Shown here: positions 55,201-62,939 of the stretch, in pieces
How the letters are laid out: every line of letters starts with the position of its first letter
How positions within the stretch are numbered: the stretch's first letter is position 1
Source: Arion vulgaris
Lineage: Eukaryota; Mollusca; Gastropoda; Stylommatophora; Arionidae
DNA length: 64,000 nt
Reading direction: 5' to 3'
Assembly (NCBI GenBank): GCA_020796225.1
Contig: CM036758.1
Coordinates: forward strand, 25,066,397 to 25,130,396
Translations under genes and position numbers: made by a program
Notes under the pieces: model-generated
Seen by the model: the letters and a program-made list of their open reading frames with translations, nothing else
What the model was told of the DNA's origin: nothing
The model's database searches: none

Positions 55201-56139
55201 AGCAAAGGAGATACCACTACATGGCAAGATGCCAAGTACTGCTAGGTCATTAAAGAAGATCAAACAAAACTATACACCAGTTGCTCTCAACATAGGAAAA
55301 GATTGGAGACAGAGACATGGTTTATGAATCAAAATATGTGTATATAAAAATCATTACATAATTGACACCGCTATACTAAACTCATATAATAAATTAAACA
55401 TTGCAAAATTACATTCAAATTAGATCATATTGTGTGGCATCTCTGCATCAAAAGTTGACTGCAATGAATCTCCAACACCATTTATTCTTTGCCCTACTAG
55501 TACACTGATAGCATACTGCCTCTTGATATGATCCTCTAATTTGTAGTACCATCCTCTTGTCTTATGCATTAATCTTTATTAGCATGGTCTTCAACAGTGG
55601 CCTGTATGTTTTATATGGCCAGAACATTGAACTTATTTTTTATTACTTCATTTGGTATTCTTTTATCTTTCCTAGTCTGTCCAGTTACTCATTATTTGTC
55701 TCTAACATTATGTCCATGAAATGCAACCAATATATTTTCATTAATTAGTTCATCAAACATATTTAATGAGATTGTGCTTGTAAGTGTCATTGTTTGTAAG
55801 TTAAAAATTTGTCTAAGTAAATATCGGTTCTTATTAACCGACAGTTTGTAAATTGGGACAGGATTGCATTTCCAATTGATACATTGATTTATGAAGTTAA
55901 AATAGTTGAAGTTGAAGTATGTTATGTATTGCTGCCGTGCAACTTTGTGAACCAAAGATTGTTATATTGAACAGCTGCAAGAATTGACAGCTACATAAAC
56001 TTCAGTATTTCACCATGTGATGACTTCTATATGTTTGCCTGTGGAGGATGGTTGAAGAAAACTAGTGTACCAGATCACGGATTTTACAACTATGGATCTA
56101 TGGATGTCATTGAAGAACAGATTGACATTAGTCTTAAAA
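34205..56139 (+). CDS. M13 family (neprilysin/ECE-like) zinc endopeptidase, N-terminal part
   Basis: Exons 34205-34272, 47852-47982, 53934-53981 and 55975-56139 join without phase conflict into 137 residues; the rest lies beyond the window. M13 enzymes are type II membrane peptidases that cleave signalling peptides outside the cell. Visible here are a basic cytoplasmic tail (1-30), an extremely hydrophobic signal anchor (about 31-56, mostly Val and Leu), CLTPEC (74-79) and PCDDFYMFACGGW (96-108). These are the conserved Cys-bearing blocks that open the M13 ectodomain. VAARI between them is also typical. An N-glycosylation sequon, NFS, is at 91-93. The zinc motif HExxH is not expected in this part. 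Introns of 13.6, 6.0 and 1.8 kb are filled with transposons. The start is chosen because ATG lies in GCGTGATGGC and its exon ends in the phase exon 2 needs. Neprilysin and ECE subgroups cannot be told apart from this part. Confidence 0.88.
34505..34625 (-). mobile_element. Penelope-like terminal repeat, solo
   Basis: It matches the terminal repeats at 42612-42800 and 43790-43965, including GTGCTGTAGTTTTACAAAAT and AGCAACGTTTC...CCTTTATCAAGCAAA. Stem II of the hammerhead-like fold is broken here (GGTA in place of GGTC). No Penelope coding sequence adjoins it. Confidence 0.75.
34650..35100 (-). mobile_element. LINE ORF2 C-terminal fragment
   Basis: The minus strand is open for 90 codons with TQIRQEIKQENVSNFIRKRR, then WNYIGHTLRMDERRLL. 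The fragment ends at the left edge of a hAT insertion. Confidence 0.8.
35105..36457 (+). mobile_element. hAT transposon, internally deleted (GTF2IRD2/ZBED-like family)
   Basis: The 8-bp duplication CTCTAAAC (35097-35104 and 36458-36465) and 14-bp inverted termini CAGGGGTGGCCAAC/GTTGGCCATCCCTG define the element. Near 35973-36191 the + strand encodes the C-terminal dimerisation domain (VSLFGNTYACEPLFSRMKHI, then RTRITDVHLEKC). The N-terminal zinc finger and most of the catalytic core are missing. A fragment at 35316-35460 (INTRLQEKDESINKM) may derive from the middle. Confidence 0.92.
35468..35568. repeat. 20-bp minisatellite inside the hAT element
   Basis: Five units of GACGTCACACAGGAGGACCA. 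One unit has AAGTCACAC. Confidence 0.9.
36466..37370 (+). mobile_element. LINE RT thumb to C2H2 terminus
   Basis: The + strand reads QRLQSTDNFVYLGSLPSRSA and VHNRISKASAVFGRL, then a frameshift, then QRKRAARKDRAHN and HVCPTCGLGFCSRIGLYSHL. This is the order found in an ORF2 3' half with a terminal zinc finger. It is closely related to 26285-26680. Confidence 0.85.
37500..37722 (-). mobile_element. LINE RT fragment, 3' side of the hAT insertion
   Basis: Reading leftward from the hAT border the minus strand gives VDGQLLGSIMSLYQYR. This follows on from WKILEEYGVD encoded at 41410-41450 on the far side of the hAT. Beyond about 37680 it becomes unrecognisable. Confidence 0.6.
37723..41409 (-). mobile_element. 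hAT transposon, near-complete but decayed (ZMYM1-like family)
   Basis: The perfect 8-bp duplication CATCTACG (37715-37722 and 41410-41417) and termini CAGAGCCGGATTAG/CTAATCCGGCTCTG enclose 3,687 bp. Reading leftward on the minus strand: a Ser/Thr-rich N-terminus near 40430, a TTF-type zinc-finger-like region with RDYWIAKGSSEVQHMNSDLL, and LSLDSTPDISHVDQLTLIVR (DUF4371-like catalytic region). Next come IPCFSHSLNLVAKCAAEGC and the dimerisation domain. At least five frame breaks inactivate it. Its left 840 bp match the fragment at 29242-30105. Confidence 0.93.
41410..41605 (-). mobile_element. LINE RT fragment, 5' side of the hAT insertion
   Basis: The minus strand contains FTLRHICKQTIE, a stop, then NLIFLDEEKALDRMNRVKLW and KILEEYGVD. 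This is the finger/palm part of a LINE reverse transcriptase (usual form FIDFEKAFDRVNR). The hAT element interrupts it directly after EYGV. Confidence 0.78.
41835..41905. repeat. Dispersed repeat, copy 2
   Basis: GTGCCATTTCTGCAGAGAGG, then ACCGAGCCATAT and AAAACCTGGTGCAATGAAGT, matches 19065-19145. Confidence 0.65.
41920..41989. mobile_element. Degenerate TTAA MITE
   Basis: TTAA at both ends; the right terminus (reverse complement CCCATTTGCTTCTCTGAGCC) aligns with the left end of the MITE at 32075. The left end is eroded. Confidence 0.45.
42000..42560 (+). mobile_element. LINE RT thumb and C-terminal fragment
   Basis: The + strand has TRNTKTQVHKACVLSTLLYG, then after a frameshift SQRRLRWLGHVYRMSDDRI, YGQLAIGTR and a final basic stretch. 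This is the 3' third of a non-LTR ORF2. Confidence 0.82.
42612..43985 (-). mobile_element. Penelope-like element, internally deleted, with both terminal repeats
   Basis: Similar terminal repeats lie at 42612-42800 and 43790-43965 in direct orientation, each with a hammerhead-like CTTGATAAAGGCC...GGTCGAAACG motif on the minus strand. Between them the minus strand (43730 to 42900, one frameshift) encodes only the C-terminal part. It has a linker with DDDFLDRAHEILDFFRKRLY, then a Cys-bearing segment (CGRRRCNTC) and a GIY-YIG nuclease (NLIYVITCKGCNKTYIGETD, then THFNDTGHSE). The reverse transcriptase expected upstream is absent. The element therefore lost its N-terminal two-thirds before or during insertion. 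Confidence 0.88.
44290..44712 (-). mobile_element. LINE ORF2 C-terminal fragment, cut by a Tc1-like element
   Basis: The minus strand from the transposon edge reads RKILRIPWTKKRMNTDVLKE, then YFGHIKRHDGLERTILEGRV and GRRGRPRRRWLQYIKE. The frame ends in non-conserved sequence. Confidence 0.82.
44713..46885 (-). mobile_element. Tc1/mariner-superfamily transposon with 106-bp terminal inverted repeats
   Basis: Inverted repeats 44713-44818 and 46780-46885 differ at a single position and start TAGTCTGTCCATTAATTCG. TA flanks both ends. The minus strand has a DDE_3-type transposase in pieces: YLDESWVNVHHTNAKEWQSV (about 45945), CLVMDNASYHN (about 45665) and LPPYHAHLNPIELVWAKVKG (about 45430). The three acidic catalytic residues (D, D, E) are all visible. 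Frameshifts near 45745 and 45545-45490 inactivate it. Near-identical TIRs beside a decayed gene suggest the TIRs stayed matched by conversion or were copied from an active relative. It lies in the first intron of the M13 gene. Confidence 0.92.
47465..47570. repeat. Tandem duplication, about 53 bp x 2
   Basis: Two adjacent units of TATAGTTATAACGTTGATAA and AGTCCAGATG, with a few differences, 280 bp before the M13 signal-anchor exon. Confidence 0.75.
47852..47982 (+). CDS. M13 peptidase exon 2 (signal anchor)
   Basis: The acceptor CTCTTGTCCTCCAG precedes an exon that enters in phase 2. It encodes KSCERST, then about 26 hydrophobic residues (TVLLIVLVVALVVALVVVAV and on), then a stop-transfer-like TKKDYKKLAS. 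It leaves in phase 1 at GTAAGT. Confidence 0.85.
48040..48376. repeat. Pyrimidine-rich tract
   Basis: About 330 bp of T and C with TTCTTC motifs on the + strand. The open frame here is low-complexity Ser/Phe/Leu and reflects base composition. Confidence 0.75.
48377..48448 (+). mobile_element. Displaced internal LINE segment
   Basis: This 72-bp block is about 90% identical to 52133-52204 inside the LINE that follows (both start CCATACCAGAAGAATTACTT and end CTCAACCTCCATCC). It sits directly in front of that LINE's 5' leader, so it is out of order. Confidence 0.8.
48449..53095 (+). mobile_element. Nearly full-length I/Nimb-like LINE (EN, RT, RNase H), decayed
   Basis: A leader (GATTCTTCAGGCTATAACAG and beyond) is followed by an AP endonuclease with FMQWNAERVTNKNE near 49185 and GGSDHRPVK near 49775. 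The reverse transcriptase shows KPKKAQGQDGVSNDMLKQ (about 50480), TVFFDMSKAFDKV (about 50870), PQGSVLSPLLFLVYIND (about 51330) and HADDLAVW (about 51422). An RNase H region (IYTDGS across a shift, about 52305) and a C-terminal Cys/His segment (about 52850-52930) complete it. Stops and frameshifts in every domain make it inactive. It occupies most of intron 2 of the M13 gene in the gene's orientation and is interrupted at 50980-51247. Confidence 0.93.
50980..51247 (-). mobile_element. 268-bp retroelement insertion nested in the LINE
   Basis: An 11-bp target duplication, ATAAAAGACTT (50969-50979 and 51248-51258), brackets a 268-bp insert that splits the reverse transcriptase between WIKDF and the repeat of the same codons. 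The insert resembles 57900-58130, the 3' end of another LINE family (shared GTGCTC(C/T)GATCTC and GTCCAT), in minus orientation. It is therefore a 5'-truncated LINE or a SINE sharing that tail. Confidence 0.85.
53670..53885. repeat. CA-rich low-complexity tract
   Basis: Repeated CACA and CACACATAC motifs, immediately upstream of the M13 microexon. Confidence 0.6.
53934..53981 (+). CDS. M13 peptidase exon 3 (48-nt microexon)
   Basis: Flanked by the acceptor TCTATCTATCAAG and donor GTAAGG, the exon is 48 nt with phase 1 on both sides. It encodes EFRQGDACLTPECISV, the first conserved block of the M13 ectodomain. Its short length would make it easy to miss by automatic prediction. Confidence 0.88.
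54765..54820 (+). mobile_element. LINE 3' tail remnant
   Basis: GTGCAAGAGCACAAATAATG and GATCATTGAAGAAGAAGAAG match the 3' tail of the LINE at 26830-27275 (read on its own strand). Very little else remains. Confidence 0.55.
54930..55265 (+). mobile_element. LINE ORF2 C-terminal fragment (same family as 26830-27275)
   Basis: The + strand reads FQTQHIPLNSHMNRIKPQ, LCAHHHETVHYHLFRCQMLD and, after a shift, KEQLTNTCRYHYIAK. It is collinear with the minus-strand copy at 26.8-27.3 kb. Confidence 0.82.
55975..56139 (+). CDS. M13 peptidase exon 4 (PCDDFY...CGGW block)
   Basis: The acceptor TTATATTGAACAG completes Ala and the exon encodes AARIDSYINF, PCDDFYMFACGGWLKKTSVP and on to IDISLK. The donor is probably GTTGGT after 56139 (phase 1, as after VVLK in human neprilysin). 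A GT at 56144 is an alternative. The next exon is not seen before 64000. Confidence 0.92.
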
Positions 56140-56331
56140 GTTGGTGAACTCATGTATCATGTTAGTTATCCTATTGCTATTAGTTATAATATTGTTATTA
56201 GTTATAATATTGTAATAAATGAGTTACCTTATAGAGCTAGTCAGTTATATTGCATAAGTTTGTTGTTCACTGTGTTATTAAGTAAGGCCACTGCGTCTGA
56301 CTTAAGGGACTTTAAAAAAAGTATTTTAAAA

Positions 56332-56545
56332 TAGGAGCTGGGAATTTAAGAACAATGGATGAGAGGGAAACATCTCATAGCTGTGAATGAAGTAGAAGGA
56401 CTATCAACATTGCGAGTCTCTGAGCATAGGTGGAGTGGACATGGTTATTTTAACACACCAAATGGAATCTTCAAATACTCGGGACAAGGAAAGAATGGAG
56501 TAGCCATATACCTGCAAATACGAACTTTTTATACATTTCTGTGGG
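56332..56545 (+). mobile_element. LINE endonuclease N-terminal fragment
   Basis: The + strand shows WNLRTMDE, then KHLIAVNEVEGLSTLRVSEH, RWSGHGYFN and GVAIYL. This matches the start of an AP-type endonuclease (usual WNVRTM...RWxGxG...GVA). The remainder of the domain is missing. Confidence 0.65.
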
Positions 56546-57224
56546 TGGGGGCATAGGTGCAACAAAGTGACAAGGCTGTGCCAGGGTCAGTGAGCTGAAA
56601 CTGATCCAAGACCCCTCTCCACCTCCATGGGGTAGCCATGGAAACAGACTACAGCACTGTAGTCTGGCTAAGTGGGTAGGGATTGAATGAGAACTACTCT
56701 AGTATAGGTAGTAGTGTAAATGCAGTCATGAATGCTATGAGATCTGTTCGCAATATAGACTACCAGAATACCAGATTCTATGCACCTATACAAGTCTCCT
56801 GATTGACGTCTGGGGATGTAAACTGGCACAACTATAAAACAAATGACAAACAAATTGGAGTCAGAAAATGGTACGTGTCGTCTGTAAATGAAAACTTGTG
56901 TCACCCAGAGTCAATGACCACACCATAGTTGTCCACTTTCTGCAAGACTCATTTAGATCATTGCAATGTGCCATATTGACACAATTAAGACTGCAGTAAA
57001 CTCTGAACCAGAGACCAATCACAGGTAAATTGATTGAGTAATCTTGGCCGAACGCAAAACCTAATGCTACATTCTTCAGCGCAATGAAACAACCCTCCCT
57101 GGGACAACCGGAGTGGATAATGTTGGCCTAGTGCAAAACCTAAAGTTGTGTTCTTGTTCCTGAAAATACTGCCCTTCTGTTCAGCTTCAGCCTAATGTTT
57201 CCTATCCTTCTAAAGGTAAAATAC

Positions 57225-57640
57225 AGAGTTAAACTTCAAATTGCCTGGTGCCAACAAGTGTCCCAGAGCAGTTAAGAATTCCCTAGTCCAGAATAACCTC
57301 ACTGAAGTCAGAAAATATAAAGGACTGTTAGCTCAGACAAACACAAACATTCCCAAAGGTTGACACTTTTCTGACATGATTGTCCTCCATGCGTAGGATG
57401 ACGTCCAAAGCACACAAACGCTCCCAGGCTCAGATCATTCAAAGATACAAATAAACAGCTGGAAATTGATCTCTCAAGTAACCCAAACTGTCCATCCTTC
57501 CATGCAGGTGGTTTCCCAGAACTCTGGCATAAATCCCCCATGGTCACATAGAGAGGTCAATGAGTGATTGCTCTGGAGCAATCACAGAAGTAGCTCTTTG
57601 GACTATAATCAAATGAAGAATGTCTAGTGTGGTCAATGAA
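57225..57640 (+). mobile_element. Possible LINE fragment between EN and RT
   Basis: KFDVAKLKCPEQLRIPLVQN-like sequence (with shifts) resembles the linker that precedes the RT domain in LINEs. No catalytic motif is present. Confidence 0.35.
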
Positions 57641-57889
57641 TGGTTTTTTTAAAGCACCTACTGCACTAGAATCTAAGGGGTATGGCAGTAGTCACCAATA
57701 GACTCTACCTGAGTAGGAGTTTTCGCAACACTAAGCATAGCACTACATGACTGGAGTTGTTGGAGCCTTCTGAGTCTACCAGAAAGTCAGGTACTTTCCC
57801 CTGCTCTTATATATGATAAAGAGTGAAAGCCCATTGTTCCATGGGGTTCGAAGAAGAAGATACACTAATGTTATACAATTCCATAAACT

Positions 57890-60335
57890 AAAGAAATAGT
57901 AGTTTAGTTTAGTCGTCGGATCACCATCACTGCACGTCGAATAAATTAGTACATAAGTGCTCCGATCTCTCCCTCAGTATGTCCATCAGCGCGTGACGAC
58001 TAACGACACCGGTTCTTTGCTGGTTTACAATTCTTCTTTGTCTGCCAGCATAGTGTTCTTGTCAAGCTACACCACACTTAACTTTGAGTTCTTGCAGTCT
58101 GGTTAGTGTTGTGGATTCACCGCTATTACGTGAATCATGTACACGCCTCTCTCCCTTAAGGAATTTATAATATCAGCCTGGTCCATTGCTCGCCGCTTTG
58201 GACAGCAGCCATACCTGCAAACCTATCCGCACGTTCATTCCCTTACACCTGCATGCCCTGGCACAAAAATAAAACTGAGCATTGTCAGCTTAGACCTCCC
58301 CAGCGATTCTATCCAATGTCTCCTAGCCCATCCTGTTTCAATCTTCCTGAGCATACTCATTGAGTCACTTAGAAAACATGCATGGATAAAAGTCTGTGAT
58401 TCTAGCCAAATCATCGCTTTGGTAACCGCCATGATTTCCATAGTGAGACTGCTCGTAGTCACGGCAAAACCACCACTGTCTTCCTTCACAACATCTCCGA
58501 CCTGAGCAGTGAAAGCCCACGAGCTCCGCACATGTCGAATCACCGAACCATCCGTATAAATGATTACATCATGCTCAGATGCGTTCTCAGAAATTAATTC
58601 CTGAACCTCTGCCTCCACGACAAGTGGGTTGTGTTGCCTGCATTCTTTATCAAGTTCGATGCATACAGAAAAGGATGTAGCGATTCCTGTTGGCACTGGT
58701 ATCCATTCTTCACCGGGATCATTGTCTTCAGTGTACACACCTGTTCAATACAGTCCTCGCCTGACCCATCCAAGATTTTCCTCTTTTTAATCTATTTCCT
58801 TTTTGTCTCTTTATTTTCATGTGCAGAGGATGTTATGTGTCAGCATTGACTCGAAGGTATGCTCGTGCAAGGCTCATCAGTATTCTATACTCCATAGTAG
58901 GATAGTCAAGGAGATGGTGCATCGCCCTGCACGACGTGTCTTTAGTGCACCCAAGTATAACGCATCGCCTCGTTCTGTATTCTTTCCAGTCGTTCTGACT
59001 ATGACTGAGAGTCAGGATCGCCAGCGCATACTCAAGCACAGAAAGGACCAGACCCTGGTATAAAGACAAAGATGGCGCTGTTCACAATCCGCCGCAGCCA
59101 TTACCCTCATCGCCAGCAAACCATTCTCGCCTTCATTATCACATGAGCTATGTGTTCCGTAAAAGCTAGACTACGATCAAAACGCAAGCCCAGGTATTTC
59201 ATAGACTGAGATCGCTCCACCACCTCTGAACACAAAACCACAGATGGTGTTGACGATGTGGTTGTTTAAAGAGAACCATGTCACCGCTGCTTTTGTGGGG
59301 TTGACCAATGCTCCTGCTTCAACGCACCATCTACCATGCGGTCGAGTTCTGACTGAAGTTCCTCCACAAGCTGTTCTCTATCCTTGCCCTGACGATACAC
59401 CAACACATCATCTGCATATGACATTGTCCTTCCTCTACCCGTGATCTGCTCTTTTGTGATGCTCACAGTATAGGCATTGAACAACACCGGAGATAATGGT
59501 GCCCTTGGTAAGCCAGGTGGATTGTTGTTGTTGATGACGCCCAACTGCCACATTTAAACACTACCTTTCGCTGGAAGAGGGCCACAAAGATCCAATTGAG
59601 GAGGAATGGGCTGATATTGAGTTCCGTCAGCTGCACCATTAAAAAATTCGCTATTATAGGCATCTTCAAGGTCAATTGCAGCAGCACATGTCTCAATGCC
59701 CGAGTGAAAACCCTCATAAACATCGTAGGCGAACACCGCTGAGTTACGCCATGTCTCTCTATATGGACGGTACCCTCCAAGGGTGGGTGAAAGGAGACGT
59801 AACCTCTCTAGTTGGCAGGATATTTTCCTGGCAATTATTTTCTCCAGCAACTTGCCTATTGTATTCTGCATGGTGATTACCCGATAGCCCTGAATTTTTG
59901 TGTGGTCTTTGCCAGAGGTACCAGGTAGTTGTGCAACCGTTCTTCGTTGATTATTGCAGTCGTAATGCTTTGTTGTAGATGCCAGCCAGTTCTTCCCACT
60001 TCCCATCAGACAACTCGCCAATGTCACCATATCGTATGCCATCTGGACCAGGTGCACTGTTTTTGCTCTCCGTACAGCATCCTTGATTTTCTCCACCGTC
60101 ACCAAATCATCTACATCTAATTCCTGGTTCTTACATTTAGCTGCAATGGATTGTCTTGCAGTGTTTCCCCTACAATGTCTTTCTTGTCACTCTGCTCTAA
60201 ATAGTGTGCAAACAGAGCCCTACCCTTGTTTTCATCTGTCCTCTGCCAGGTAAGATCCAAGCTCTGGAAGTCAAGAACACACCGATTCTTTACTGTACCA
60301 TTCATACTTCTGTGCAATTGCCAGAACAGATTCAA
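57890..60335 (-). mobile_element. LINE (RT plus RNase H), 5'-truncated
   Basis: Reading leftward from 60335: FWQLHRSMNGTVKNRCVLDF, GYRVITMQNTIGKLLEKIIA, an RT core with RTMSYADDVLVYRQGKDRE (about 59410) and LVLSVLEYALAILTLSHSQN. After these come RNase H (DVIIYTDGSVIRHVRSSWAF, SFIFVPGHAGVRE) and a 3' end with TAAAC-type repeats. Several frameshifts are present. Members of the family are also at 32220-33510 and 62940-64000, and its 3' end resembles the insert at 50980-51247. Confidence 0.9.
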
Positions 60336-60349
60336 CGATTTGTCATTGC

Positions 60350-60890
60350 TTGAGAAATAGTAGCGTAAGCCTCAAGAATATTTTTATCAACGGAGAGAAA
60401 ATGAACAGTTTTGAATATCTCGGTTCACTGCTAACAAAAGATGGAAATGGGATGAAAGAAATTTTAAAAAGAACAAACCAAGCCTTACATATAATTAAAC
60501 TAAAAACTGTATGGAATGGAACTCATAGGAAAACAAAGATCAGAATACTAAGAGCATGCATATTCCCAGTGGCAACTTTTGGTGGGAATGTAGATCCATC
60601 TGTTCAGAAGTAACTCAAAATAATAAAAATATGGCTGATGCTACAAATAAGAATGAGAAAATTGAAGTATTTTGAACATATAAAAGACATGAAGGGTTGG
60701 AGAAGACCATTATGGAAGGAGGCATCCCTGCAAAGAGAAAGACCACAGAGAAGATGGATTCAGGAGGTAACTGATGATTTGAGCATGACTATTGCAGAGT
60801 GCAAGGATATATGGTTTATGATAGAGAGAAATTCCAAAGGACTGTTGGCAAAATTCTGCTCAGGACAAGTTATTAGATGATGGGCTGTTC
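60350..60890 (+). mobile_element. LINE RT thumb and C-terminal fragment
   Basis: The + strand encodes GEKMNSFEYLGSLLTKDGN and RTKIRILRACIFPVATFGG-like sequence. After a shift it reads RMRKLKYFEHIKDMKGWRRP and RRWIQEVTDDLSM. It is the same family as 970-1250 on the other strand. Confidence 0.85.
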
Positions 60891-60894
60891 TCTC

Positions 60895-61486
60895 TCTCTC
60901 TCTGTTGTCTGTGACGTCCCTGGCGCATAGGGCAGCAAAGAATGCAAACCATCGTTCTCTATTCTTGGCCGTCCTTTGTATTGTGTTCTAGCTGTGATTC
61001 ATTTCTTTCAGTTCTTGTTCTCCTCCAAGTCATTTTGGTTCTTCCACATTTTTGTTTACCTTCTGGTGTCCATCTTAGTGCAGCTTATTTTACAGAGTCA
61101 GTTCTCATGTGTATCACATGTCTGATCCATCTTCAGCATCTCTTTTGAATGATGGTGCTCATATTCTCTTAATGCACTGTGCAAACAGTTCTTGGTAAAA
61201 GATAACATTTAGCCAGAACATATGTAAGATCTTTTGCAGACAAGTTGTATGGAAGGTGGAGAGTTTAGATGTATTTTGTTCTGTCATTTTCCAGTATTCT
61301 GATCTGTATAGTAAAGTTGATAGCACACAGCTGCAGACTATATTATCTTTGTTTTGATGCTGTATTGGACAGATTTCCAAACTGTCTGAAGGGCCATGAA
61401 TGTACTTTGTACCTTACTCAGTCTGATTTTAATGTCAGATCCAATTTCTTCTTCGTGTTTGATAACATGTCCAAGACGTGAAAGTA
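60895..61486 (-). mobile_element. LINE fragment, 3' side of the mariner insertion
   Basis: The minus strand from the mariner edge gives LGHVIKHEEEIGSDIKIRLS, then CSCVLSTLLYRSEYWKMTEQ. This continues the sequence at 62796-62935. A decayed C-terminus follows. Confidence 0.75.
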
Positions 61487-62793
61487 CGAGGAAGTCAATA
61501 AGTAAGCACAAATGGCTGTAGAAAAATAACTAAACATGATAACAACTCGAAACCAGTTTATTTTTATACATACATTGTTCCTTTATTTCTGAACATAATT
61601 TCCACCAACATTGATGCACTTATCTCATCGTTTTATCAATCCTCCCAAACCGCTGCATAGAACTTGGGCTTTGTTTTCTAAACCACGCTTTCACTTCACA
61701 TTCAACTCGCGTCATTCACGAAATGTCTCCCGCCAGGTGGGTTTTCAGTGGACCAAAAGGTGGAAATTGCTAGGGCTAAGTCTGACTGTAAGGTGGATGT
61801 TCCAGAACTTCCCACCTTAGTTGGTTAATTTTCTCCTGAGTTAATCGAGCGTATGTGGTCTGGCATTGTCATGAAGAAGCAACACTCCTCTAGTCAGCAA
61901 CCCTGGACGTTTTTTCGAATTGCATCATGAAGCATCGATAGAACTTCACAGTACAATTTGGAATTCACATTGTCACCTTTCTTCATGAAATTGGTTAAAA
62001 GCACTCCTGACAATCCCAGAACACTGTCAACATAACCTTCCCTGCTGATGGTGTAACCTTGAATTTTTGGACACAAGGCGAAGAAGGATTTTTCCACTGC
62101 ATTGAAGCACGCTTTGATTCGGGCTGGTAGTGATGCACCCATGATTCATCCCAGTAACAATCCTGTTCAGCATCTCTTCTCCTTCATCTTCGTATCGACA
62201 GAGATGATGCAAGGACAGGCCAAATCGGTTCATTTTGTGTTCCTCTTTCAATTGTCTGGGTACCCACCTTGAGCACACTTTCTTAAATTTAAATCGATCA
62301 TGCATTATGTTGTATGCTGAACCATGTGAGCACCCTATTGCAGATGCTACAGAGTATATCGTTACTCGTCTGTCACCTCTAATCATCTCCTCCACCCGCT
62401 GCACTGATGCTTCTGTTGCAATCTCAACATAACGACCAGATCGGATTTCATCAACAATTTTAGAGCGTCCTTGAGAACATTTTTCTACCCAACTATGCAT
62501 CGTTTTATGGGACAAACATTTGTCAGCATAAACAGGAAGCATTTCATGAATGTCCTTTGCAGGCAGTCCTTTTGCCACAAAAAACGCACAACAGCACGTT
62601 GCTCTTTGGTTGTGCTCTCCGTATGTACAGTCGCCATTTTGTTTATCGTGTGCATGGCATGAAACACATAGCGCCACCTGGCGAACGGGAATATAAAGTT
62701 GGATGTTGCTGTCACCTAATGACACTTTTAGAAAACAAAACTACATTTACCTACCATCTCACATAACTTTGTGGACTTACATTGACTTCCTCG
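61487..62793 (-). mobile_element. mariner transposon, decayed
   Basis: TA duplications (61485-61486 and 62794-62795) and inverted ends starting CGAGGAAGTCAAT enclose 1,307 bp, the usual mariner size. The minus strand encodes an N-terminal helix-turn-helix region (QRATCCCAFFVAKGLPAKDI, SHKTMHSWVEKCSQGRSKI). The catalytic domain follows in another frame: DESWV (62136-62150), TVFWD and HDNARPH (61851-61873). A one-base shift just before DESWV and several stops inactivate it. It interrupts a LINE. Confidence 0.93.
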
Positions 62794-62795
62794 TA

Positions 62796-62935
62796 GTTGT
62801 ATTTGGAAGAATTTTATCTTCCAGTTTGACTGGGGTGGCCATGCTCAGTCATTATTTCTGTTTTTTTCTGATTGATTTTCAGCCCAACCATCTGGCTGTA
62901 CTGGAATGAGTTGTTCACTTGTCATAAATTAGTTT
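62796..62935 (-). mobile_element. LINE fragment, 5' side of the mariner insertion
   Basis: The minus strand reads INQKKTEIMTEHGHP and VKLEDKILPN up to the mariner border. There it joins LGHVIKHEEE on the far side (reverse transcriptase C-terminal motif normally FxYLG). Confidence 0.65.
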
Positions 62936-62939
62936 TTTT

